DNA from: a bacterium
GTDB taxonomy: Bacteria; Sysuimicrobiota; Sysuimicrobiia; Sysuimicrobiales; Segetimicrobiaceae
Length of the DNA stretch: 37,932 bases
Direction: 5' to 3'
Assembly: GCA_035945995.1 (NCBI GenBank)
Contig: DASYZR010000123.1
Span: 1-37,932 of the forward strand
The position numbers were made by a program, and so were the translations under genes. Under the pieces are notes generated by a model that saw only the letters and a program-made list of their open reading frames with translations, did no database searches and was not told where the DNA came from. Shown here piece after piece: positions 24,500 to 31,815 of this stretch. Numbering within the stretch: the first letter of the stretch is position 1; every line of letters starts with the position of its first letter.

Positions 24500-25957
24500 T
24501 CATGCGCCGACCTGCATGGCCACGCTCTTGACCCGCGTGTAGAACTGCAGCCCTTCCAGCCCGTGCTCTTTGAACGCCGAGCCGGAGTCCTTAAAGCCGC
24601 CAAACGGCGTGTGAACATCCCAGCCCACCGTGGGCAGGTTGACGGAAACGCACCCGACCTCCACCCCTCGCGCAAACGCATGGGCCGCCCGAAGATTCTG
24701 CGTCACCACCGAGGCGGAGAGGCCGTAGCGCGTCCCGTTGACGATGGCGATGGCCTGATCGATATCCGAGGCTTCGAGTACCGTGACCACCGGGCCGAAG
24801 ATCTCGTCCTGCGCGACCTGCATCTGCGGCGAGGCCCGGTCGAGGACCGTGGGGGCCACGAAGTACCCGCGATCCAAGAGATCTCCGTGAAGACGCGCCC
24901 CACCAAAGGCAACGACGGCGCCCTCCCGCCGCCCGCCCTCGACGGCGTGGAGGACCCGCTCCAACTGGGTGGTATCCACGACCGGCCCCATGGTGGTGGC
25001 GCCGTCCAGGCCGGGGCCGACCTTGATCTGCCGGGCGGCGTTCACGAACTCCTCCACAAATGCGTCCTTGATCTTGGACTCGGCGACGACGCGGCTCGTC
25101 GCCGTGCAGCGCTGGCCGGTTTGTCCGAATCCTGCCGCGGACGCGAGTTGGGCGGCGAGCCGAGGGTCGGCGTCGGCGAGCACCACCAGGGCGTTCTTCC
25201 CGCCCATCTCCGTCTGCACCCGGATGTTGCGCCCCGCGACGCTCCGCTGCAGTTCGAGCCCGACCGCGGTCGACCCGGTGAACGTCACCGCGCGGACCGC
25301 CGGATGATCGAGCAAGGCGGGGCCGACGGCCTGCGCGGGTCCGGTCACCATGTTGACCACCCCGCGAGGGATGCCGGCGTCGTCAAGAGCGCGGAGCAAG
25401 TGCCACGCCGACAACGGGGTCAGCGTCGCCGGCTTGAGCACGACCACGTTGCCGGCGATCAGGGCCGGGGCGAGCTTGCGGGCGGGGGTCAGGAACGGAT
25501 CGTTCCACGGAGCGATCGCCACCACCACGCCCAGCGGCTCGCGCATCGTGAAGGTGAACACGCCTGCCCGCTCGTCGGGCAGGTAGTGCCCGATGGGCAG
25601 CCGCCCGTGGGCTCCGAAATAGTCGAAGAAAAACGAGGCGCGGATCACCTCGCCCCGCGCCTCCTGCAGCGTCTTCCCCATTTCCCGCGTCAGATCGCGG
25701 GCAATGGCCTCGCCGCGCTCCCGTATCAGATTCGCCGCCTTCTGAAGCAGGGCGCCTCGGGCGACGGCCGTCATCGCTTTCCAGGCGGGAAACGCGTCAA
25801 CCGCGGCATCGAGCGCGTGGTGGACGTCCGTAGCGTCCATGGCGGGGAACACGGCGACGACGTCCCGTGTATCCGCCGGGTTGATATCAGGAAACTCTTC
25901 ACCACTATGCGATTCCACCCACTCCCCTGCCACCAGGTCCTTGTACTCAGCCCCCAT
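24500..25957 (-). CDS. NAD(P)-dependent aldehyde dehydrogenase
   Basis: This 485-aa cytoplasmic ALDH oxidises an aldehyde to a carboxylate. Key positions are intact: Asn152 (PWN), Lys175 (LKPA), FTGST at 226-230, general base Glu250 (EMGGKN) and catalytic Cys284 (GQRCTATSR). The C-terminal PFGGFKDSGS is normal. The GQRCTATSR and PRGVVNMVTG stretches resemble alpha-ketoglutaric semialdehyde dehydrogenases and related sugar-acid or aromatic aldehyde enzymes, but substrate cannot be fixed. AAGGGAG precedes the ATG at good distance. It is the first gene of the second liv operon. Confidence 0.92.
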   Translation of the reverse strand: MGAEYKDLVAGEWVESHSGEEFPDINPADTRDVVAVFPAMDATDVHHALDAAVDAFPAWKAMTAVARGALLQKAANLIRERGEAIARDLTREMGKTLQEARGEVIRASFFFDYFGAHGRLPIGHYLPDERAGVFTFTMREPLGVVVAIAPWNDPFLTPARKLAPALIAGNVVVLKPATLTPLSAWHLLRALDDAGIPRGVVNMVTGPAQAVGPALLDHPAVRAVTFTGSTAVGLELQRSVAGRNIRVQTEMGGKNALVVLADADPRLAAQLASAAGFGQTGQRCTATSRVVAESKIKDAFVEEFVNAARQIKVGPGLDGATTMGPVVDTTQLERVLHAVEGGRREGAVVAFGGARLHGDLLDRGYFVAPTVLDRASPQMQVAQDEIFGPVVTVLEASDIDQAIAIVNGTRYGLSASVVTQNLRAAHAFARGVEVGCVSVNLPTVGWDVHTPFGGFKDSGSAFKEHGLEGLQFYTRVKSVAMQVGA

Positions 25958-26325
25958 CGCGTGCTCCCTTCCGCCGCCGGCCCGGCCTACGAAGCCAAGC
26001 CGTTATTATGTAAGGGTAGCGCAGAGCATTCCAGGGAAGTATCGGGCGGCGGCCCGTATACGGCATCGGGTATGTATCGTATGTCGCGGGGTCAGTGATG
26101 CATGACCGGCCTGAGACGTCAAGTCCCTACTTATTCGTCCATCGGATGCGTCATGTCCTCGGCCAGCTGGTTGCCTGCGCCTGCCGGCCATGTCTGCGCA
26201 CTCTTCCGCCGCGACGAGGCAGTCAAGGAGCGCGAAGCGAGCATGGTTCCGTCTCCACATGCGCCCACCGCGGCACGCTGCGTGGCATGTTCTGCGCGCG
26301 ATCTCGCCGTTGGCGTGTCTCGCAC

Positions 26326-26355
26326 GGTGACACTGGTGACAATTCTCGTGTCACC
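26326..26355 (+). repeat. GGTGACA motif cluster, left of the tRNA-like core
   Basis: GGTGACA occurs at 26326-26332 and again at 26335-26341, with an inverted copy TGTCACC at 26349-26355. The same heptamer appears twice more on the other side of the core (26562-26568 and 26573-26579). Short iterated motifs bracketing a core next to an integrase are the usual form of arm-type integrase binding sites. Confidence 0.55.
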
Positions 26356-26387
26356 GCGCTGAATGCTTTGCGAAATAAGCGCTGGGG

Positions 26388-26425
26388 TGGCGGAGGGGTG
26401 TGGGAATCGAACCCGCACGCGGGCA
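26388..26425 (-). pseudogene. tRNA 3'-end-like attachment core (tRNA-Sec-like)
   Basis: On the minus strand this is a T arm and acceptor 3' half: GCGGG-TTCGATT-CCCAC, then eight bases ACCCCTCC, then G and CCA. Eight acceptor bases between T stem and discriminator is the rule for bacterial tRNA-Sec; tRNA-Ser has seven. The T stem has one C-A mismatch, and no anticodon or D arm lies upstream. It is therefore not a tRNA gene but the 3'-end copy expected at an integration site. The first 22 bases recur exactly at 10111-10132. Confidence 0.6.
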
Positions 26426-26561
26426 ATAGATACGCGCACGCGTTCGCTACTGCCCCGTCCTGCCTTCCGCCATTTTCCCCTGTTTACTTGGTTTTTCGGG
26501 GGCGGCCAGAGCCGCGGACTCCTGCCGCCCCTGCCTGGGGCTGCCTGTCGCTGCCTACTAC

Positions 26562-26579
26562 GGTGACATTGTGGTGACA
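26562..26579 (+). repeat. GGTGACA motif pair, right of the tRNA-like core
   Basis: GGTGACA at 26562-26568 and 26573-26579, 11 bases apart start to start, lies between the core and the integrase-tail stop codon (26609). With the left cluster this gives five copies within about 255 bp. Confidence 0.55.
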
Positions 26580-26608
26580 TGGCATTGCCGGGGACCCCGA
26601 TGGCCAGA

Positions 26609-26758
26609 TCAGTTCCTCGTACCATTCCACCGGCGTCGGGGGATCGTCTCGAACAGATGGCCGTAGCGGTCGAGCGTGAAGCCGGCGCTCGCATGACCGG
26701 CCTGCTCGGCAATATACTTGGGGGACTTCCCCGCCGCGATCAGCAACGAGACAAACAT
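26609..26758 (-). pseudogene. C-terminal tail of a tyrosine recombinase (integrase)
   Basis: The 49-codon frame reads VSLLIAAGKSPKYIAEQAGH, then TLDRYGHLFE and TIPRRRWNGTRN. This is the last part of the phage-integrase catalytic domain: the 'GH' histidine position and the nucleophile Tyr (DRYGH) are kept, but the upstream Arg, Lys and His-x-x-Arg boxes are gone. The tail points toward the tRNA-like core, as integrase genes often do at their attachment site. Upstream, its frame stops being integrase-like at about 26756, where a truncated P-type ATPase abuts. It cannot be active on its own. Confidence 0.8.
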
Positions 26759-27387
26759 GCAAAGACCGACGATCCCGGCGCGACATCCACGGGGATCGAT
26801 TCCCCGGTGATCGACGCTTGGTCGATGCTCGACTCGCCGAGCGTGACGACGCCGTCCGCCGCAAGCCGTTCCGCGGGCCGGACGAGCACGGTATCGCCGA
26901 CGCGGAGGGTGTCGGCTGGCACCACACGCGTCTCCCCGTCACGGCGAACGAGCGCTACGGCGGGGCGCAGCGCGACGAGGGTTCGAATCGCGCGCCGGGT
27001 GCGTCCCAGCGCGTAAAACTCCATCGCGTTGCTCAGAGAAAAGAGAAACAGCAGCACGCTGCCTTCCGCCCAGGCGCCAAGGGAGGCCGCACCGACCGCG
27101 GCGGCGAGCATCAACACGTTCACGTCGATCCGACCGCGGCGCAGCGCCGTCCATGCGGTGGCGGCGCTCCCCGTCCCCCCCGCCAGGTACGCTACGGTGT
27201 AAAGCAAAATACCGGTCTGCGAGGCGGCCCCCCCAGCTAGCCACGCCGCGAGTTGGCTGACAAGACAAACGAGCGGTTGCGCGGCAGGCAGTACCTGCCG
27301 AATCGGAGAAGCCTCGGGCAGACGTACGGGTGGTGATGGCATCCGCGCAGAGACCGGACGGCCGGATGCGACTGACCGTGTCACCAT
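26740..27387 (-). pseudogene. 3'-truncated heavy-metal P1B-type ATPase
   Basis: The 215-codon frame is the front part of a metal-exporting P-type ATPase. Membrane helices lie at about residues 38-52, 58-75, 90-105 and 108-122, and the actuator domain carries the TGES motif at 194-197 (ASITGESIPVDVAPGS). The homology ends at residue 210 (SSVFA). Five out-of-family residues and a stop follow, because the DNA there is the integrase tail read in another frame. The DKTGT phosphorylation site, nucleotide domain and CPx-type helix are missing, so it is dead as a pump. The 5' end is intact, with AGGAGGT eight bases before the ATG. No N-terminal HMA metal-binding domain is visible. Confidence 0.85.
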
Positions 27388-27665
27388 AAAAGCGTACCTC
27401 CTCCCTCACCGTACCGCGGATTGCCGCGAGGCGCATCGGGCGAACGTTGGATTATCTCTCGGGTGGGGAACCAAGGATCAGGATAAGCGGCCGTACCTGA
27501 ATTCGTTCTGCCTTGCACAGCTTCCAAAAGGCCACCGAAACCTCTGCGTGCAGAAAATACGAGGCTTTCCCGAGCGTCGGTCGGATCGAGACCTGATGTT
27601 CTGCGTTCGAGTGACAGTGTAACCTTTTCTTGAGTGTGCGTTTGGCCGTCGGAGGCGAGTGAGCA

Positions 27666-28313
27666 ATGCTGGGGACCCACCGCGAACAGGGACTCGTGCG
27701 CTCCCACAAGCCGCCCGTGAAAATCACGCAGATCCTCGCGGAGGTTTTCAACGACGAACACGATACCACGGTCGGCGGTGTCGTAGACGGTATCAAGGAC
27801 CGAGGATTCGGGTTTCTCCTGCTCATTTTGGCCTTCCCAACTCTCGTACCAGTTTTGCCGCCTGGCTCTGCCACGGTAGTCGGCTTTCTGTATGTCCTGT
27901 TATCGGTCCAAATGCTGTGGGGGGCTGAACGGCCATGGTTACCGAAGCGTATCCGTGCATACCGAGTTCCCAAACCTATTGTCACGAGATTACGTCAGTT
28001 TGGCTTAATGGTCTTCGAGCAGATCGAGCGCGTGTCCCGACCCCGCGCCATGTTGGTGCCAGACTACGTCACATTTCGCGTAGTCGCTTTGGCTGTACTC
28101 CTGTTGGGACTCGTCTTACTCAGTCCTTTGCCGTTCCTACACACGCTCCCCGGCGTGACGGTGCTCATCCTAGGCGCCGGGCTTCTTAATCGTGACGGTG
28201 TGCTGATACTTGGAGGGTTGATGCTGGCGACGATAGCTCTGGGCATCGTGGCGCTCGGGACCAAGATATTATACGTTGTTCTCCGCGGCCTGCCATACTG
28301 GCGACAATACTGA
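27666..28313 (+). CDS. exoD: ExoD-family membrane protein
   Basis: This 215-aa membrane protein matches the ExoD family (exopolysaccharide synthesis, PF06055). The N-terminal ITQILAEVFNDEHDTTVGGV is the amphipathic lead-in, GFGFLLLILAFPTLVPVLPP is the family hallmark, and LPFLHTLPGVTVLILGAGLL is the second conserved block. Four to five membrane segments are expected. GGAGG lies ten bases upstream of the ATG. ExoD was linked to exopolysaccharide production and alkaline tolerance in rhizobia; its biochemical role is unknown. It is divergent from the ATPase remnant, and the 278-bp space between (27388-27665) holds no gene. Confidence 0.85.
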   Translation: MLGTHREQGLVRSHKPPVKITQILAEVFNDEHDTTVGGVVDGIKDRGFGFLLLILAFPTLVPVLPPGSATVVGFLYVLLSVQMLWGAERPWLPKRIRAYRVPKPIVTRLRQFGLMVFEQIERVSRPRAMLVPDYVTFRVVALAVLLLGLVLLSPLPFLHTLPGVTVLILGAGLLNRDGVLILGGLMLATIALGIVALGTKILYVVLRGLPYWRQY

Positions 28314-28346
28314 CCGCACGTCTTTGGGCCGGGGACGACGATCAGC

Positions 28347-28373
28347 CTGGGCCGCAACCTTGCGGTTTCCCAG
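28347..28373 (+). terminator. Possible bidirectional terminator hairpin
   Basis: CTGGG-CCGCA-ACCT-TGCGG-TTT-CCCAG can fold into a bulged 10-bp stem. It lies between two convergent genes (exoD ending at 28313 and a minus-strand gene ending at 28430), where a terminator is expected. There is no clear T run, so the call is weak. Confidence 0.35.
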
Positions 28374-28429
28374 AAACCTATCGGACGAGTTCCGCGACAG
28401 GCGGTCTGTCTCTGGCAACCCGATAAGCC

Positions 28430-29230
28430 CTAAGGCGACGGCGACGGTACCCGCTGAAGTTCCGCGAGCAGTGCCTGTTCACCATGATCCTCGTAGATGG
28501 CGAGCAATCGTTGACGCTCATCCGCGATTGTAACCGCGGTAAGGTCCGTTCCACTCGGCTTGATTCGTAGTTGGGCCAACATTGCCTGAAGCCCCTGCCC
28601 CTGGTAAACGTCGAGCAGTTGTCTGTGTAGCGCCGCCACGATGGCTGCTTTGGCGATCATCGTTTCCGCGTCGTCTTGTGCTCCCCGCACCACCGCAGGT
28701 TCGCTAGTCTTCCAAACGCTGCTGTCTTCAAACTTCACCCGCGACACAGTCACGACCACTCGCCCAATCGTTCCTTGATAGGCCCAGTAGGTGAGCCCTA
28801 CCCCCGCCTTTGTCCCCTTCAAGACGGGCTTCGACGGAACGTGGATGTATACGTTGGCGTCCGACACGGTCGAGATCTCGCCAGTCCACGAGGTGTTCCA
28901 GGCAGAAACTACGTTGATATTGCGGAGGCGGACCTCCTCGCCAAAGGGGTTGAATGCCTGTGCGTGTAGTTCGAATGCTGTGATTCCCCTATCCGCGACA
29001 TTCCGGACTTGAGCTACCCGCAACGCGAGACTCGGGACATGGTCTGCGCGCTTTCCATCCTGCAGCAGTGGGTGTGGATATGGTCGCAGCCACGCCGTAG
29101 CCTCCGTAATCACAAGCGGAGCGCCGCTCGGCGTGATGATCTCGACGGGAACGAGCCCCGCGGCGACACCCATGGACGGCACACTCACAGTCGCTAGGGC
29201 CACCGCGACCACCATGGTCAGTGTCTTCAT
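28430..29230 (-). CDS. Secreted protein of unknown function
   Basis: This 266-aa exported protein has a clear signal peptide (MKTLTMVVAVALATVSVPSM, cut near VAAG). The ATG at 29230 is chosen because AGGAGG lies about seven bases upstream; an open frame to 29332 adds an unlikely Arg-rich leader. The middle (ALRVAQVRNVADRGITAFEL, then HAQAFNPFGEEV) looks like a beta-sandwich repeat of the kind used to describe extracellular fibronectin/CARDB-like folds. The C-terminal third is helical and contains two similar modules, LLDVYQGQGLQAMLAQL and LLAIYEDHGEQALLAEL, an internal duplication. I recognise no family. Confidence 0.75.
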   Translation of the reverse strand: MKTLTMVVAVALATVSVPSMGVAAGLVPVEIITPSGAPLVITEATAWLRPYPHPLLQDGKRADHVPSLALRVAQVRNVADRGITAFELHAQAFNPFGEEVRLRNINVVSAWNTSWTGEISTVSDANVYIHVPSKPVLKGTKAGVGLTYWAYQGTIGRVVVTVSRVKFEDSSVWKTSEPAVVRGAQDDAETMIAKAAIVAALHRQLLDVYQGQGLQAMLAQLRIKPSGTDLTAVTIADERQRLLAIYEDHGEQALLAELQRVPSPSP

Positions 29231-29606
29231 CGTCTCGCCTCCTGCGGCGGCGCGGCCGCATCCATAACGCGGTCCTGGCCGGCGGTTTCCAAGCACGGCC
29301 GGGGTCCGGGCTCTTACTCTGAAGGAGCACATCTTTCTACCCCAACGTACCGTCGCGGCCGCGGAGTCGCTATCCGATCTCTGTTCGATTGCTGGTCGGA
29401 CATACAGAGTACGACACGCCGTTAAACCACTGCGGTAACTGCATTACGGCGCAGTCTGTCGCAACCGTCCGATCTGGCCTTGATCGCAGGCTACGATCAC
29501 CGACCGATTGCCCGTGGATGTCCCTTGGTCGAGAATAAGAGGTGGCAGGCGCGGCAACCGCTCGAGGAGATCAGGCGCACATCGTGCGCGAAGGAACGAT
29601 AGCCCC
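29231..29606. other. Divergent intergenic stretch
   Basis: This spacer separates the minus-strand secreted protein from the plus-strand M48 protease. Open frames on both strands are short, Arg-rich and unlike proteins. It presumably carries both promoters, but I cannot point to convincing -35/-10 pairs. Confidence 0.5.
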
Positions 29607-30386
29607 ATGTCGCTCATCCGACGTACTACGTTCGCTATCCTTGCGGGAGCGTTGATGACTCTCGGCGCTTCTCCTGTGGTGGGACCCATGCCCATCGCCA
29701 TGGCGGCGCTCTTCACCATGAGCGAGCAGCAAGAAATCCAGATCGGCCGCGAGGTCGAGCGCCAACTTGCGCAAAAGCCGGGGTTCATCGACGACCCTCG
29801 TCTGACGCAGTATCTCGGTGACATCGGCCACCGCCTCGCGGCAGTCTCCGAGCGACCTCGCCTGCCTTGGACGTACCACATTTTGCGGGACAACGGCGTC
29901 AACGCCATCGCCGCACCGGGCGGTTATGTGTTTGCGACTCGAGGATTGTTCGGGTTCGTTAGATCCCGGGACGAACTGGGCTTCGTCATCGGCCACGAGA
30001 CAACCCACGTTGCCCACCGGCACGCGGTCGAACTGGCCCAACGTGACCTCGAAGTGCAGTTCGGTGCAACTATTCTTGTCCAGATCGTGTTTGGCGGCAG
30101 TTATCCGGCCTACGTGCTAAGCCAGATCGGCCGCCAATTGATCGACGCCCAATATTCACGCGACAAAGAATACGAAGCCGATCATTACGGCGTCGTCTAC
30201 GCCCGCACAGCGGGATTCGATCCGACCCAATCGCTCGCGTTTTTCGATCGGCTCCGGAAGCAAGAAAAGAGCCAGCCTGGCCTCGCCCGCGCGTTCGAAA
30301 ATCACCCGGAGACCCCAGCTCGCCGTGCGGCGATCTGCACCGAGCTGTTAGGGATGGGGTACCACGTTGTTTGCCCGGCCACATAG
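29607..30386 (+). CDS. M48-family zinc metalloprotease (secreted or lipoprotein-like)
   Basis: This 259-aa zinc protease of the M48 (BepA/YfgC-like) group acts outside the cytoplasmic membrane on misfolded or envelope proteins. An N-terminal hydrophobic export segment spans about residues 8-35. The zinc site HETTH is at 130-134, followed by the glutamate ligand in EYEADHYG (E190). EQQEIQIGREVERQL and APGGYVFATRGL are standard family blocks. The usual TPR domain of BepA is absent; the protein ends soon after NHPETPARRAAI, which is typical of short single-domain members. I chose the ATG at 29607 because the longer frame from 29508 begins with Arg-rich non-signal sequence. Confidence 0.9.
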   Translation: MSLIRRTTFAILAGALMTLGASPVVGPMPIAMAALFTMSEQQEIQIGREVERQLAQKPGFIDDPRLTQYLGDIGHRLAAVSERPRLPWTYHILRDNGVNAIAAPGGYVFATRGLFGFVRSRDELGFVIGHETTHVAHRHAVELAQRDLEVQFGATILVQIVFGGSYPAYVLSQIGRQLIDAQYSRDKEYEADHYGVVYARTAGFDPTQSLAFFDRLRKQEKSQPGLARAFENHPETPARRAAICTELLGMGYHVVCPAT

Positions 30387-30520
30387 AACAGTCGCGGTCG
30401 TGCACTCTTAAGTCCATAGTCCGTGTAAAGATCAGCGCCGAGTAACTCCGTCAACTCTCGATGATTTCGCGTGGAGCGTTACGAACTGCGGCGACCAACC
30501 GATAACGACCGCCTGAGACA

Positions 30521-31765
30521 TCACCTTTCAGCCGCTGGCACAATGACGATGGAGGCAGTCATGTTCCAGCGGAACCTCGGATCCTGACACGCGGGTCTGA
30601 TCGTCACCTTGTAGACGATATCGCCCTGCTTACTCTCGCCGAAACCCTGTATGTTGGTCACTTCACCAGCCACCTGGAGGCCCGGGATGCCGTCGAACGT
30701 GATGGTAACCGGATCGCCCTCGCGAACACGTGCAACGCTGAGGTCGCTCAAGTCCGTCGTCTCGATGACCCAGGCCGACGTATCTGCCAGACGTACAATC
30801 GGCGATCCGCCGGGCACGAACTCGTGCACCGTGGCAACGATCGCTGTGACGACACCGGCGAAAGGTGCGCGGATCTCGGTCTGCGCCAGCGTTTCACGCG
30901 CCTGCTCGAGCCGTGCTCGGGCCGCGATCACGTCGGCGGCCGCCGCATCGACGGTTTCGGGACGCGATCCCGCCTCGAGGAGCGCCAGTTGGGCGTTCGC
31001 ACGCCGGACGTCGGCGGCAGCGGCATCGATTTCCTCCTGCCGCGGTCCCTTCAAGATGAGACGCTCTTGCTGTCTTGCCGCCGCCGCTTGAGTTTCCGCA
31101 ACCTGAAGCTGGGCGCGCGCAGCCTTGTCGCCTGCCTCGCCCGAAACGTATCGGTTACGGGCCTGCTCCACCGCCTGTTGCGCGACAGCGCCGGCCCGGT
31201 AGAGCTGCTCCGTACGGCGGAGGTCCGCTTCGGCAATCTCAAGGTCGGCGTCAGCTTGGCGCACGGCTTGCCGGGCCGCGCGTACCTGCGCGTCTGCCTG
31301 CTCCACCGCCATCCTTGCTTGTTCCCGCTCCTCTGGCCGCGCGCCCGCGACCAGCTGACCATACCGCGCCTTGGCCGCGCTGAGCGTTGCGCGAGCCGCT
31401 TCAATATCTTGGGCGCGTGGACCGGCGCGCAACTCGGCCAGCCGCGCCTCGGCCGCCTGCACAGCTGCACCCGCTTGACTGACCGCGGCGTTCGCTTGGC
31501 GCGCCGCATCCAACCGGGCCAGCACCTGGCCTTTTCGAACACTCGCCCACTCCGGCACGAGGACTTCATCCACCGCCCCACCGACCGGAAGGCTCAGCGA
31601 GACATATCGTGCCGGCACGACCCGGGCCTCCGCGACGACCTTACCACCCATCGTCACCGGCGGCAATGTCGGCGGCTGGGCCCGCCGAGGCATGGTTTCT
31701 CGCAGGTAGAGCACGGAGGCCGCGACAAGCACGATCACCGCGATTCCGAGCATCCACCGCTTCAC
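30521..31765 (-). CDS. HlyD/MacA-type periplasmic adaptor with long coiled coil
   Basis: This 414-aa membrane-fusion (adaptor) protein is partner of the ATPase/permease encoded upstream. It has an N-terminal membrane anchor at residues 5-22, then a beta-barrel/lipoyl half (YVSLSLPVGGAVDEVLVPEW), a long helical hairpin (about 90-300) rich in Ala, Arg and Glu, and the second lipoyl half (TEIRAPFAGVVTAIVATVHE). The hairpin contains four similar phase-setting motifs: AGPRAQDIEAA, AGARPEEREQA, KGPRQEEIDAA and AGSRPETVDAA, which resemble the YbhG/EmrA type. A long hairpin implies an envelope-spanning efflux system, though no outer-membrane TolC-like gene is in the window. It follows the permease by 51 bases. 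Confidence 0.88.
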   Translation of the reverse strand: MKRWMLGIAVIVLVAASVLYLRETMPRRAQPPTLPPVTMGGKVVAEARVVPARYVSLSLPVGGAVDEVLVPEWASVRKGQVLARLDAARQANAAVSQAGAAVQAAEARLAELRAGPRAQDIEAARATLSAAKARYGQLVAGARPEEREQARMAVEQADAQVRAARQAVRQADADLEIAEADLRRTEQLYRAGAVAQQAVEQARNRYVSGEAGDKAARAQLQVAETQAAAARQQERLILKGPRQEEIDAAAADVRRANAQLALLEAGSRPETVDAAAADVIAARARLEQARETLAQTEIRAPFAGVVTAIVATVHEFVPGGSPIVRLADTSAWVIETTDLSDLSVARVREGDPVTITFDGIPGLQVAGEVTNIQGFGESKQGDIVYKVTIRPACQDPRFRWNMTASIVIVPAAER

Positions 31766-31815
31766 GATCCACCTCCCTCGATCGGCGCGGCCGCCGGGAT
31801 ATCCCCCGCCGACGG

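Larger units (their letters stand above)
25958..26608. other. Recombination region without a credible gene
   Basis: No gene is supported here. The region contains the tRNA-3'-end-like core (26388-26409), the GGTGACA repeats on both sides of it, and, adjoining on the right, an integrase tail. Forward frames reading GGGVWESNP across the core are antisense translations of the tRNA-like piece and are not proteins. The stretch 25990-26320 shows nothing else that I can identify. Confidence 0.6.

Noticed and set aside
26080-26125. A second integrase scrap (minus strand, SQAGHAS).
   Set aside because: The match is seven residues and lacks the tyrosine region; chance similarity is likely.
26388-26480. 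A complete tRNA-Sec gene.
   Set aside because: Only the T arm and acceptor 3' half are present; no TCA anticodon, D arm or 5' acceptor strand could be found upstream on the minus strand.
26095-26577. A plus-strand frame containing GGGVWESNPHAGN.
   Set aside because: This is the antisense translation of a tRNA T arm and acceptor, a common artefact in automatic annotation.
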